Shown: positions 15,886-24,501, numbered from the stretch's first letter. The stretch: DNA of 64,000 nt from Sphingobacteriaceae bacterium (GCA_030682795.1 JAUXNJ010000047.1:124001-188000), one strand, 5' to 3'. Made by a program: numbers and translations. The notes: generated from the sequence alone by a model not told the origin.

Positions 15886-17085
15886 ATGCCAGTAATTTCT
15901 AAAAGAGGAGAGGCGATGCCCTCTTCACCGATTCGTAAGCTCGTTCCTTTTGCTGAAGAAGCATCCTCGAAGGGTGTAATGATTTACCACCTCAATATCG
16001 GTCAGCCTGATATTGAAACAGCACCAGAGTTTATTGAAGCCATGCATAATTTCGAAGGGAAGGTGCTTGAGTATTCCCATTCAGCAGGATTTGAGTCTTA
16101 CCGTAGACGCTACTCTGAGCGATTTCAAGAGCGGGGCTTAAATATTGGTCATAACGACATCATCATAACTACAGGTGGCTCTGAAGCTATCATTTTTGGC
16201 ATGATGAGCTGTTTGAATCCTGGTGATGAAGTGATTATTCCTGAACCATTTTATGCGAATTATAACGGTTTTGCGCAGATGGCTGGGGTAAAAGTGGTGC
16301 CAATTACTACTTACATCGATGACAGCTTTGCACTACCATCGGTAGGGGAATTTGAAAAGCTTATCAATTCGAAAACCAAAGCCATTGTAATCTGTAATCC
16401 TAATAATCCTACTGGAACACTTTATACCGATGAAGAGCTTAATCAGCTTAGGGAATTAGTAATAAAGCATGATTTATACCTTTTTGCAGATGAAGTGTAT
16501 CGCGTATTTGCTTATGGCGATAAGCAACATACTTCCATATTAAGCTTGGCGGGATTAGAGGAGCATGCAATCGTCGTTGAAAGTGTTTCGAAGATATACA
16601 GTGCTTGTGGCGCGCGGATTGGTGCCTTGGTAACCCGCAATAAAGCGGTGATTGCCACAGCAATGAAGTTTGCTCAAGCGCGTTTGAGTCCGCCTACCTT
16701 AGAACAAATTGGTGCCATGGCTGCCTTAGAAACGCCTCAGGCGTATTTTGATGAAGTACGTGAGGAATACATTAGTCGTCGTGATTTGGTGGTGAATGCA
16801 CTTCGCGAAATGCCAGGTGTGGTTTGTCCTAATCCAGGTGGTGCATTTTATTGCGTCGTGCGCTTGCCTATCGACGATAGTGATTTGTTTTGTCAATGGA
16901 TGTTGGAATCGTTCGAATACGATAAACAGACAGTAATGATGGCACCTGCGACAGGCTTTTATGCCACGCCGGGTTACGGCAAGAATGAGGTTCGCATAGC
17001 CTATGTCCTTAAAAAGGAGTATCTCGAAAAAGCCATGGTATGCTTAGCGAAAGGCTTAGAAGCCTATCCGGGGCGAACGATTTAA
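15886..17085 (+). CDS. PLP aminotransferase, fold type I (class I/II)
   Basis: 399 residues starting MPVISKRGEAMPSSPIRKL. The longer open frame to 15637 overlaps the DUF1573 gene and terminator and is rejected. Aspartate-aminotransferase-type landmarks are HLNIGQPDIETAP, ITTGGSEAI, NPNNPTGTLY, DEVYRVF (PLP-binding Asp/Tyr) and SVSKIYSACGARIG, containing the Schiff-base lysine (about residue 237). It transfers an amino group from an amino acid to a 2-oxoacid. The sequence does not settle whether aspartate, aromatic or another amino acid is preferred. It is followed by a strong terminator, so it is probably monocistronic. Confidence 0.9.
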   Translation: MPVISKRGEAMPSSPIRKLVPFAEEASSKGVMIYHLNIGQPDIETAPEFIEAMHNFEGKVLEYSHSAGFESYRRRYSERFQERGLNIGHNDIIITTGGSEAIIFGMMSCLNPGDEVIIPEPFYANYNGFAQMAGVKVVPITTYIDDSFALPSVGEFEKLINSKTKAIVICNPNNPTGTLYTDEELNQLRELVIKHDLYLFADEVYRVFAYGDKQHTSILSLAGLEEHAIVVESVSKIYSACGARIGALVTRNKAVIATAMKFAQARLSPPTLEQIGAMAALETPQAYFDEVREEYISRRDLVVNALREMPGVVCPNPGGAFYCVVRLPIDDSDLFCQWMLESFEYDKQTVMMAPATGFYATPGYGKNEVRIAYVLKKEYLEKAMVCLAKGLEAYPGRTI

Positions 17086-17100
17086 ACATGTCCTTTTAGG

Positions 17101-17136
17101 TAAAAGCCGTCTTAAAGCTATTTAAGGCGGCTTTTA
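17101..17136. terminator. Bidirectional terminator between aminotransferase and the glycosyltransferase operon
   Basis: A 16-base inverted repeat, TAAAAGCCGTCTTAAA / TTTAAGGCGGCTTTTA, with one wobble pair and a short loop. The last bases are also the stop codon of the minus-strand gene. Confidence 0.85.
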
Positions 17137-18282
17137 TCGTTTCAGAATGTGATCAAGTAAGGGGAGGTAATATTCCCAAAAAAAATATGCGCGGTCGGTA
17201 GGCTCTGTGGGATCGTAAAAAAACTCCCGAAACCATCTTATACCTTTAAAATAACTTCTTTTGTAGGTGAGGGGATTATCGGCAAAATCGCCAGCAAAAT
17301 AATAAAAGCTATAATCGTAATCCTCATGCCTGATGATGGCTGGAAAGTTTTTTTTTAGTCCTATTTTAGCAAGAAGTTCATCTCCTTTTGCGGTGGTTTC
17401 CAAGTTGTATTGGGCTAGCACTTCATTTTCGCCTGGGTCCATGATATCAAACCAAAAGGGGTAAGGCATTTGTTTTGGCAGTTTGGTTTCTTGTTGAAAA
17501 AACGGGGCTGTTCGAATAATGGGTACAGGAAAGGTTAATTCAACGTCCATCTCCAAAATCTCAATCTTATCGGCTTGGCTTACTAAGACGATTCCAGCTT
17601 TTTTAAAGGGCCATTTGCCATGTTGAAGGACATATTGGCTTTTCATCCATTGAGGGATTTCCTTATTTTGAAGGGTATCGAGGTTTTCGACGAATCTTCC
17701 AATCCAGCCGGTCCATTTAAGATTGAATAGCGCTTCAAACGCACTTCTTTCAGTTTCAGCAGTAGGAGATCCTATGCAGTTAAATTCGGTAATGATGGTT
17801 TTGCCGAGGGATTTGGCCTTGTTCATTACATGCAAATCAGCCACCGACAATCCGCCGTAAATAACGCCCGAGCGCTCGTTGGCTGAAATGCTTTTATTCC
17901 ACTCTTGTTCGAAAATCCCATAGGTATCCGTGAAATACAAAAAGTCTGAAAAGTTCGCTACGCTATCAAGCTGATTAACAGTGAGCTGACTTAGGCCCTT
18001 GATTTGGTATTGTCCGTTAAGACCGGGGAAAAAGCCGTAGTAATCTCGATCGGGATTGAAGCGTTTTCTGGTTATTGGATGCACATATTTCTCATGGTTT
18101 AGGTGCCAAAATAAGGAGGCATGCTCTTCATTACTGGTGTTAAGGACTGTTTTATCGATGACGGTAATGGCTAAAGGCTGTTTGGGTTGTAGAAACCAAA
18201 CGAGTAGCATGATCAATGGACTTGCAAAAATCAGAATCACCATGATTTTGATCAGCTGGAGGAAGCGGGCGAAGTTTTTCAT
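17134..18282 (-). CDS. Membrane-anchored protein of unknown function, last gene of the polysaccharide-type operon
   Basis: 382 residues. One membrane segment at about 11-32 is followed by an extracytoplasmic domain of roughly 350 residues. I do not recognise a named family. Distinct segments are VIYGGLSVADLHVMNKAKSLGK, EFNCIGSPT, KWTGWIGRFVENL, PYPFWFDIMDPGE and the repeated-aromatic YYFAGDFADNP, which look like a folded enzymatic or binding domain rather than low complexity. The ATG overlaps the glycosyltransferase stop as ATGA, so it is almost certainly made with the synthase. Possible roles are polysaccharide modification, hydrolysis, or assembly with the synthase in the periplasm; the sequence does not decide. 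I recall related GWxGR/AGDFAD-type hypotheticals outside Bacteroidota, unverified. Confidence 0.85.
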   Translation of the reverse strand: MKNFARFLQLIKIMVILIFASPLIMLLVWFLQPKQPLAITVIDKTVLNTSNEEHASLFWHLNHEKYVHPITRKRFNPDRDYYGFFPGLNGQYQIKGLSQLTVNQLDSVANFSDFLYFTDTYGIFEQEWNKSISANERSGVIYGGLSVADLHVMNKAKSLGKTIITEFNCIGSPTAETERSAFEALFNLKWTGWIGRFVENLDTLQNKEIPQWMKSQYVLQHGKWPFKKAGIVLVSQADKIEILEMDVELTFPVPIIRTAPFFQQETKLPKQMPYPFWFDIMDPGENEVLAQYNLETTAKGDELLAKIGLKKNFPAIIRHEDYDYSFYYFAGDFADNPLTYKRSYFKGIRWFREFFYDPTEPTDRAYFFWEYYLPLLDHILKR

Positions 18283-19703
18283 TTTTTTGGTGCGCTAAAA
18301 CCTGTTCTGGTCATTTCTCCCCAGCTTTTTTTACCTTTTATAAAATCTATATTGCCCTGGATGGCCCACCAAACAACAAATGGGTGATGAAAGAAGGGCT
18401 CTAACATGGCAGCGGTAATTAACTTCAGAATGTCTTTAAAACGTTTGTATTGGTGATAGGAAAGTTCATCAAAAAGAATGGCGGCCATGCTCATCATCAT
18501 GGCAAAGGCATAAACACTACCCATGAGCGCAAAGAAAAAGGGCCAATTTGGTAAGTTTAAAAGGGCTAATAGCATAAAATACACGATCCCAAATGTTTCA
18601 ATGATGGGTGCCATCCATTCAAAAAAGAACCAATAGGGGTAGCTAAACATTCCCAGAACGCCATATTTGGGATTGAAAAACATCTTTTTGTGCATGAGCA
18701 AAGTTTCAATCGTACCCCGCATCCAGCGATTACGCTGCCTGCTTAAGATTTTGTGCGTCGACGGCGCCTCGGTCCAACATAAGGGATCGGGAATAAAATT
18801 GACTTCATATTGCTCCCCTTTTTCGATCATAAAGCGTCGCATCCGAACAATTAGCTCCATATCTTCTCCTACAGTATTGTGGTCGTAGCCCCCACAGCCA
18901 ATGGCGATTTCGCGGTCAAACAGTCCAAAAGCCCCAGAAATGAGCAACAAGCCATCGGCCTTGCTCCAACCCATTCGGCCCATCAAAAAAGCGCGCGTAT
19001 ACTCCATTACTTGAAAGCGGGCAATGAGGCTGTCAGGCACGTGGATGGCCTTTAAATAACCGTCTTCGATCACGCAAGAGTTTGCGATTCTAATTACGCC
19101 ACCTACAGCAATGGTGCGGTTTTTACTCTCTAAAAATGGCTTGATCATTTTTAAAAGCGCGTCTTGAGATAAAACGCAATCTACATCGATGCAAGCGGCG
19201 AATTTACCACGACTTACATTTAAGCCAGCATTTAAGGCGTCGGCTTTGCCTCCGTTTTTTTTATCGATGACTAACAAGCGCCCATATATTTCTTGTTTTG
19301 ATTTGTAAATGCTTCTTATTTCTTGATGGTGAATGGGGGCATCAAAAGCATAGGGTACAGCTTCTAAATCAAAATTTTCAATGAGCTTTTCTAAAGTATT
19401 GTCTTTTGAGCCATCATTCACAACTACGATCTCAAGCGAGGGGTATTGTAAGGCTAAAAGCGAACGAACATTTTCTACAATCGTAAGTGATTCGTTGTAG
19501 GCAGGTGCAATTAGGCTGATGGCTGGTGAAATGGGGGACGCTAAAATCTCGCGATAATCGGTATTGGCATTTTTCTTTTTATAATAAATTAAAGCTTGTG
19601 CCGATACCACGGCCAAAATCAAATAAGAAGAGCATATCGCAATTGTATAAACGAGCAATACCAGGTCGAAGTAATGTGTGAAAATTTCTAATCCAGTTTT
19701 CAT
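18279..19703 (-). CDS. Membrane GT2 glycosyltransferase, processive synthase type
   Basis: 474 residues. A membrane segment at about 14-37 precedes a cytosolic GT-A domain. NDGS (96-99), KNGGKADALN (149-158), the Asp173-x-Asp175 metal/sugar-nucleotide motif, GED281 and RQRNRW (322-327, the Q/RxxRW signature) are all intact. These are the features of processive synthases such as PgaC, cellulose and hyaluronan synthases. The C-terminal region (about 350-450) has three or four further membrane segments and ends W-G-E-M-T-R-T-G-F. It should polymerise a beta-linked polysaccharide from a nucleotide sugar across the inner membrane. Substrate unknown. It overlaps both neighbours by 4 bases. Confidence 0.93.
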   Translation of the reverse strand: MKTGLEIFTHYFDLVLLVYTIAICSSYLILAVVSAQALIYYKKKNANTDYREILASPISPAISLIAPAYNESLTIVENVRSLLALQYPSLEIVVVNDGSKDNTLEKLIENFDLEAVPYAFDAPIHHQEIRSIYKSKQEIYGRLLVIDKKNGGKADALNAGLNVSRGKFAACIDVDCVLSQDALLKMIKPFLESKNRTIAVGGVIRIANSCVIEDGYLKAIHVPDSLIARFQVMEYTRAFLMGRMGWSKADGLLLISGAFGLFDREIAIGCGGYDHNTVGEDMELIVRMRRFMIEKGEQYEVNFIPDPLCWTEAPSTHKILSRQRNRWMRGTIETLLMHKKMFFNPKYGVLGMFSYPYWFFFEWMAPIIETFGIVYFMLLALLNLPNWPFFFALMGSVYAFAMMMSMAAILFDELSYHQYKRFKDILKLITAAMLEPFFHHPFVVWWAIQGNIDFIKGKKSWGEMTRTGFSAPKK

Positions 19704-20818
19704 GGCGCTGGTAATCTTGGGTCTTCTGCATGCTTGAGGCGTAGCAACACCTCCTCAGAAAGGTTTAGACCTGCTAAAAGTGAGGAGAGGAATGCAGGGT
19801 CATAGCCTCCACGTAGGCCGAAAGCTGCCATCAAGGATAATTGATGGTCGCTACTGGTAAGGGCATCCAAAAATAATTGAAGCGAATTATAGCCGGTGCC
19901 TCTCAAGTAATCGAGTATGGCTATTCTTACTTTTATGGTTTCGGACGAGAATCTTTGAGCCAACATGGACTCCGCTTCAAAGTCGCCAAGCTTGCGCAAG
20001 GCCTTAATGCTTTGAAACCGAATTTCTTCGTTGTGATGGGTACTTAACAGAGTGAGGGCAGCAATGTCTTGATGGCATCCAAAATAAGAGGACATCCGTA
20101 TTCCAAAAATAATCACGCTGGCATTATCGGAGTTGTACAAGGTTTTAAAACTGTCGTGTTTGGTGTTTCCTCTCGATTTTAAGGATTCGTGCAGCCGAAG
20201 TTGTTCCCAGTCGCTTAGCTGGTAGCTCAGGTCTTTTAAAAAAGAGATACTTTCACGCGAATTTTGCAATTCAAGCAGTGCCAATTGTGCATTGCCCCTT
20301 ACCAGAAACTCTTTGTCTAAAACCATTTTGGCAATCAGCGGCATTGCTTCTGTGATCTGCATTTCTCTCAGCTCATTGATGCCGGCTGCTTTCACTTCCC
20401 AACTAGAAGACCCAAGTTTTTGAAGGCAGTATTGATCGAGCTTAAGCTTTCTGAATAGTTGCTGTATGCTATTGGCAAGTTCACCCTCTAAACCTTTATG
20501 TACTGCAACAAGTTCGTCTACCAGCAACTGTTTCTGAAATCTGTTTTTGAGATATTTTTTTTTAAAAGACTTTTCAAATTCTGCTTTCAGTAATGCCGTT
20601 TCTGGCTCTTCCAACATTTGAAGGATAATGAGCTCGAAAACAGCTTTTAGTTTTTTGGACTTCCGGGAGTCACTGATTTTAGAGAGCCTACTGAAAATGG
20701 TAACGATTAAAAATGTGCAGGCTAATATTAAAAAAGAGAAAATGAGCCAAAAAATAAATAACATGCTGGCGCCGTGGTTATAAAGCGCATATTCAGAGAG
20801 AGACTTGAGCGTATTCAT
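19700..20818 (-). CDS. Membrane-anchored HEAT-repeat protein
   Basis: 372 residues. One strong membrane segment (about 18-42) is followed by a basic stretch and helical repeats. From about residue 140 the pattern is HEAT-like (VKAAGINELREMQITEAMPLIAKMV, VRGNAQLALLEL, IRFQSIKALRKLGDFEAESML, VRIAILDYL). HEAT repeats form protein-binding solenoids. By the positive-inside rule, with Arg/Lys-rich sequence directly after the membrane segment, the repeats are probably cytosolic, where they could scaffold the glycosyltransferase or the receiver protein. That assignment is inference. It is linked by ATGA overlaps to the YaiO-like gene upstream and the synthase gene downstream. Confidence 0.85.
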   Translation of the reverse strand: MNTLKSLSEYALYNHGASMLFIFWLIFSFLILACTFLIVTIFSRLSKISDSRKSKKLKAVFELIILQMLEEPETALLKAEFEKSFKKKYLKNRFQKQLLVDELVAVHKGLEGELANSIQQLFRKLKLDQYCLQKLGSSSWEVKAAGINELREMQITEAMPLIAKMVLDKEFLVRGNAQLALLELQNSRESISFLKDLSYQLSDWEQLRLHESLKSRGNTKHDSFKTLYNSDNASVIIFGIRMSSYFGCHQDIAALTLLSTHHNEEIRFQSIKALRKLGDFEAESMLAQRFSSETIKVRIAILDYLRGTGYNSLQLFLDALTSSDHQLSLMAAFGLRGGYDPAFLSSLLAGLNLSEEVLLRLKHAEDPRLPAP

Positions 20819-22062
20819 CGAAATAAATATTGAATTGCAAGTCCCGTACTGTATCGTGTTCTGAAGAAGCCCGGCAAAAATTCTTCATTTTTATATTCTG
20901 CAAATGGCCGAATTAACAAGGATTGTTTGATGGGTATCTGGCCCTCCAAGCGAAGTAAAAAAGCATCTAACAGGTAGATTTGATTGGAGCTTTGTTCTGC
21001 GGGATTATTCAGCCTGAAGTCCATATCTGGTGAATTGCCCAAACCAGTAGTGATGCCTAGCCATTGCCTGCTGTTTTTGAAATAGCGCCGTGCCTGTAAG
21101 TTGTAGGTTAGGTAGAGGTTGCCAGCGGTTGGGATGACGAACGGACGAATACTGAACCAATAGTTTTTCCGATACTTTGAAAGTGCTGTAGTAAAAGAAG
21201 TGACCGGTGCATCTGAGAACTGCTGATGACGAAGTCCAGCCGAAAGTTCCCAACTTGGCTTTAACGTAGTAAACCACTCAAAACCTAAGCGGAAAGTGGG
21301 GAAAAGTACACCTTGCGCTATTCCTACACCTGCATAGACATAGTTTTTATCATTTAATCGAGAATAGTGTTCGATTTCGAGCTGCGTGGAAGCTAAATTG
21401 AATCGACTAATTTGCGTGGCGCGAAACAATACTGGACCTCGCTTGAGTTGTCTGCCGTATTCAAGTGAAAGCCAATGCCAATCCGGAATTGAATTGTCAA
21501 AAGCACTGTATTGGTAATCAACTACCAAATGTTGCTTTTGGGTTTTGTAGATGTTTTGTTCGTGTAAATTACGGAGACTAATAATTTCTGGATGTTGTGC
21601 TAATAAAAGCTCTGTAAGCTTGAAACTTTCCTCGTATCGCTCAAGGGCATGATAAATGCGCGCTTCAGTGAAACGCAGCTGGGGGTCTTGTTTAATTGGA
21701 GTGGGGAGATTTTCAAAAACCACTAAGGCCGAATCATTTTTACCCGCCCATAGGAGTGCATCGAAAATAAGGAGACGAATTTCCTTATTTTCGGGATGCT
21801 TGTCCTTTAAGAGGATTGCTTTTTGTAAGCCTAAGGCATAGTTTTTATCCCACAAATAAGTACGAGTGAGCAACAGTTCAGCATCTAAATAAGCGGGGTC
21901 TGCTACCAAAATGGTTTCGAGCAGGGTTCTAGCTTCGGTATAGGCTTGGGCTCGGGCAGCGGTTTGGGCAGCTTGAAAAAGACTATCGGTATTCAAGGGG
22001 GCTTGAGCCTGTGAAAACACTGAAGCGGTTATAAAAACAAAGACAAGCCAGCTCCTCATCAT
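20815..22062 (-). CDS. YaiO-family TPR/outer-membrane beta-barrel protein
   Basis: 415 residues with a signal peptide (about 1-20, ending SQAQA). Residues about 24-190 are TPR-like helical pairs (EARTLLETILVADPAYLDAELLLTRTYLW is one unit). Residues about 195-415 show alternating aromatic/hydrophobic strands and end in LAIQYLFR, as expected for an outer-membrane barrel. This matches the YaiO family. TPR plus barrel is also the design of PgaA and BcsC, which bind and export polysaccharide, so a secretion channel for the adjacent synthase is a reasonable inference. Two tandem ATGs; the first overlaps the receiver gene stop by 4 bases. Confidence 0.85.
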   Translation of the reverse strand: MMRSWLVFVFITASVFSQAQAPLNTDSLFQAAQTAARAQAYTEARTLLETILVADPAYLDAELLLTRTYLWDKNYALGLQKAILLKDKHPENKEIRLLIFDALLWAGKNDSALVVFENLPTPIKQDPQLRFTEARIYHALERYEESFKLTELLLAQHPEIISLRNLHEQNIYKTQKQHLVVDYQYSAFDNSIPDWHWLSLEYGRQLKRGPVLFRATQISRFNLASTQLEIEHYSRLNDKNYVYAGVGIAQGVLFPTFRLGFEWFTTLKPSWELSAGLRHQQFSDAPVTSFTTALSKYRKNYWFSIRPFVIPTAGNLYLTYNLQARRYFKNSRQWLGITTGLGNSPDMDFRLNNPAEQSSNQIYLLDAFLLRLEGQIPIKQSLLIRPFAEYKNEEFLPGFFRTRYSTGLAIQYLFR

Positions 22063-22421
22063 CTTCTAAGATATTTGCGAACTCGAATACTGAGTTCTTC
22101 CGGACTAAAAGGTTTGCTGATAAAGTCGTCTGCTCCTAGAGAAAAGGCTTCCACTACGGTTTTTTCTAATCCAACGGCGGATAAGATAATGATAGGCGTA
22201 TTTTTTTGTAGGACGTTTCTGACGTGATTAATTATTTCCAAACCTGATACGTAAGGCATCATGATGTCTGTTAAAATGAGGTCAGGTAATTCAGATGCTA
22301 TCATGCTTAGTCCAGTTTTGCCATCGGCAGCAATTAATACCTCGTATCCTTCTTTTTTTAGTCTGAATTCTAATATTTTGAGCATCATGCGCTCATCTTC
22401 TATGACTAGTATTTTTTTCAT
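22059..22421 (-). CDS. Single-domain response regulator (CheY-like receiver)
   Basis: 120 residues from the ATG at 22421 (MKKILVIEDE). Upstream in-frame sequence runs through the promoter and is rejected. All receiver positions are present: acidic pair Glu8/Asp9, phospho-acceptor Asp52 in LTDIMMP, Ser81 and Lys103 in ISKPF. There is no output domain, so it must act by protein-protein contact, perhaps on a later product of the operon such as the HEAT protein or synthase. No histidine kinase is adjacent; the kinase at 60445 belongs to another pair. It is the first gene of the five-gene operon, with a TATCTTTG element 15 bases upstream. Confidence 0.93.
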   Translation of the reverse strand: MKKILVIEDERMMLKILEFRLKKEGYEVLIAADGKTGLSMIASELPDLILTDIMMPYVSGLEIINHVRNVLQKNTPIIILSAVGLEKTVVEAFSLGADDFISKPFSPEELSIRVRKYLRR

Positions 22422-22436
22422 AAACCAAATGCTGTG

Positions 22437-22444
22437 CAAAGATA
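22437..22444 (-). promoter_or_regulatory. -7 element TATCTTTG of the receiver-YaiO-HEAT-GT2 operon
   Basis: An exact TAnnTTTG followed by CAC on the minus strand, 15 bases before the receiver ATG. No other element is visible inside the operon, where the genes overlap. Confidence 0.68.
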
Positions 22445-22573
22445 CCCGATAGACAATGTCTAAAGTTGGGCTTAAATTAGTCATTTTGCATATATTCTCT
22501 TTATTTTAGGACGAATTAATGAGGATGCCAAATTTGTGCATCTGCGGTAACAACCATCCTAATCGAAAATTAT

Positions 22574-22581
22574 TAAATTTG
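22574..22581 (+). promoter_or_regulatory. -7 element TAAATTTG three bases before the acs ATG
   Basis: An exact TAnnTTTG ending 3 bases before the ATG at 22585. It argues for that start and against the upstream in-frame ATG at 22519, and predicts a leaderless acs mRNA. Confidence 0.65.
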
Positions 22582-22584
22582 AGA

Positions 22585-24480
22585 ATGATACAACCGATAA
22601 AAACCTTCGACGCTTATCAAGAAGCGTATACAAAAAGCGTAAATGACCCCGCTCAATTTTGGGGGGAAGTGGCTGAAAATTTTGATTGGAAAAGCCCCTG
22701 GGGCAAGGTTTTCAGTGGAGATTTCTCTCAAGCTGAAAGTAAGTGGTTTGAAGGCGCCACTTTGAACATCACCGAAAACTGTTTAGACCGCCATTTAGCT
22801 GAGCGTGGCAATAAGTTGGCCATGATATGGGAGCCGAATGACCCCAAGGAGCGCTTTGTAAGGTATACATTTCGAGAACTGCATGAGCAGGTTTCAAAGT
22901 TTGGTAATGTGTTACGCGCCCAGGGGGTAGGCAAGGGCGATCGGGTTTGTATTTATATGCCCATGATTCCGGAGTTGATGGTCGCAGTATTGGCCTGTGC
23001 CCGCATTGGTGCGGTGCATTCGGTGGTTTTTGCGGGATTTGCGGCACACAGCATCGCCGACAGAATCAATGATTCGGGCTGTAAGTTGGTGGTAACTGCA
23101 GATGCGCTGTACCGTGGGGCCAAGCAAATTCCTTGTAAAGCTGTGATTGACGAAGCCTTACTGAGCTGTAGCACAGTTGAAAAGGTAATTGTATATGAGC
23201 GGGCGCAATGGCCTGTTGAAATGGTGGTGGGTCGTGACATCTGGTGGCACGAAGCCATGGCTTCTGCCAGTACGCATTGTGAACCAGAAGTGATGCAGGC
23301 TGAAGATATGTTGTTCATACTATATACTTCAGGGTCAACAGGCAAACCAAAAGGTGTGGTACATACTTGCGGAGGCTACATGGTGTATACGGCCTATAGT
23401 TTTGCGAATGTATTTCAGCCAAAGGAAAGTGATGTGTATTGGTGTACCGCTGATATTGGTTGGATTACGGGACATAGCTATTTGATTTATGGGCCTTTGC
23501 TTAATGGTACAACCACTTTGGTGTTTGAAGGAGTCCCTACTTATCCCGATCCGGGTCGTTTTTGGCAGGTATGCGATAAACATGCAGTCAACATCTTTTA
23601 CACCGCCCCAACGGCTATTCGGAGTTTGATGGCGGCTGGGGAGGACCATGTATTGTCATACAGTTTGGATAAACTACGGGTGCTTGGGTCAGTAGGTGAG
23701 CCTATCAATGAGGAAGCTTGGCATTGGTACAACATCCACGTGGGTAAAGAACGCTGTCCGTTAACCGATACCTGGTGGCAAACCGAAACCGGCGGCATCA
23801 TGATTGCTGCTTTGGCAGGGGTTTCGCCCCTCAAACCGAGCTTTGCAGGTTATCCTTTGCCAGGCATTCAGCCGGTATTGCTCAATCAGTCGGGTGAAGA
23901 GATAGCAGAAAATGAACAAGAAGGCTATTTAGCGATTAAATTCCCTTGGCCATCTATGATTAGAACCACCTATGGTGACCATGAAAGGTGTCGTTTGACC
24001 TATTTTGATACCTATAAAGGCTATTATTTTACAGGAGATGGGGCGAAGCGCGACACCAATGGCATGTATAAAATCATTGGCAGGGTCGACGATGTGATCA
24101 ATGTGTCGGGCCACCGTTTTGGAACAGCCGAAATTGAAAATGCCATCAACCAAAATACGCATATTGCCGAATCAGCGGTTGTGGGATATCCGCACGACAT
24201 CAAAGGGCAGGGGATTTATGCTTTTGTAGTTTGTAAAGACAAAGTTTTTGATCCAGTGAATTTGCGTGGTGAGATTAACGAAACCGTGACTGCTCAAATT
24301 GGTAAAATCGCTAAACCAGATAAAATTCAGATAGTAAGTGCGTTGCCCAAAACCCGTTCGGGTAAAATAATGCGCCGCATTTTGCGCAAGGTTGCAGAAG
24401 GGGATGTGAGTAATTTGGGAGACACTAGCACCTTGCTCGACCCTTTGGTGGTAGAGGAAATTGTGGCAGGCAAGCTGTGA
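22585..24480 (+). CDS. acs: Acetyl-CoA synthetase (AMP-forming)
   Basis: 631 residues from MIQPIKTFDAYQEAYTKSVNDP, the usual Acs N-terminus. It activates acetate with ATP and CoA via acetyl-AMP. The adenylation motif YTSGSTGKPKGVVH (about residue 240), the DTWWQTETGG motif and the C-terminal LPKTRSGKIMRR are present. The Lys in that last segment is catalytic and, in many bacteria, is inactivated by acetylation. It is divergent from the receiver-led operon, and the 163 bases between them hold both promoters. The length is a little short of E. coli Acs (652) but normal. Confidence 0.97.
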   Translation: MIQPIKTFDAYQEAYTKSVNDPAQFWGEVAENFDWKSPWGKVFSGDFSQAESKWFEGATLNITENCLDRHLAERGNKLAMIWEPNDPKERFVRYTFRELHEQVSKFGNVLRAQGVGKGDRVCIYMPMIPELMVAVLACARIGAVHSVVFAGFAAHSIADRINDSGCKLVVTADALYRGAKQIPCKAVIDEALLSCSTVEKVIVYERAQWPVEMVVGRDIWWHEAMASASTHCEPEVMQAEDMLFILYTSGSTGKPKGVVHTCGGYMVYTAYSFANVFQPKESDVYWCTADIGWITGHSYLIYGPLLNGTTTLVFEGVPTYPDPGRFWQVCDKHAVNIFYTAPTAIRSLMAAGEDHVLSYSLDKLRVLGSVGEPINEEAWHWYNIHVGKERCPLTDTWWQTETGGIMIAALAGVSPLKPSFAGYPLPGIQPVLLNQSGEEIAENEQEGYLAIKFPWPSMIRTTYGDHERCRLTYFDTYKGYYFTGDGAKRDTNGMYKIIGRVDDVINVSGHRFGTAEIENAINQNTHIAESAVVGYPHDIKGQGIYAFVVCKDKVFDPVNLRGEINETVTAQIGKIAKPDKIQIVSALPKTRSGKIMRRILRKVAEGDVSNLGDTSTLLDPLVVEEIVAGKL

Positions 24481-24501
24481 GCCGGTATGCGTGGTTTGGG
24501 A

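Noticed and set aside
17134-22421. Cellulose (Bcs) or poly-N-acetylglucosamine (Pga) operon
   Set aside because: No BcsB, BcsZ, PilZ domain, PgaB deacetylase or PgaD is present; only the synthase and the TPR/barrel parts are analogous.
22519-22584. 22-residue extension of Acs
   Set aside because: It would place the TAAATTTG promoter inside the gene. Acs proteins start near MIQPIKTFDAYQ.
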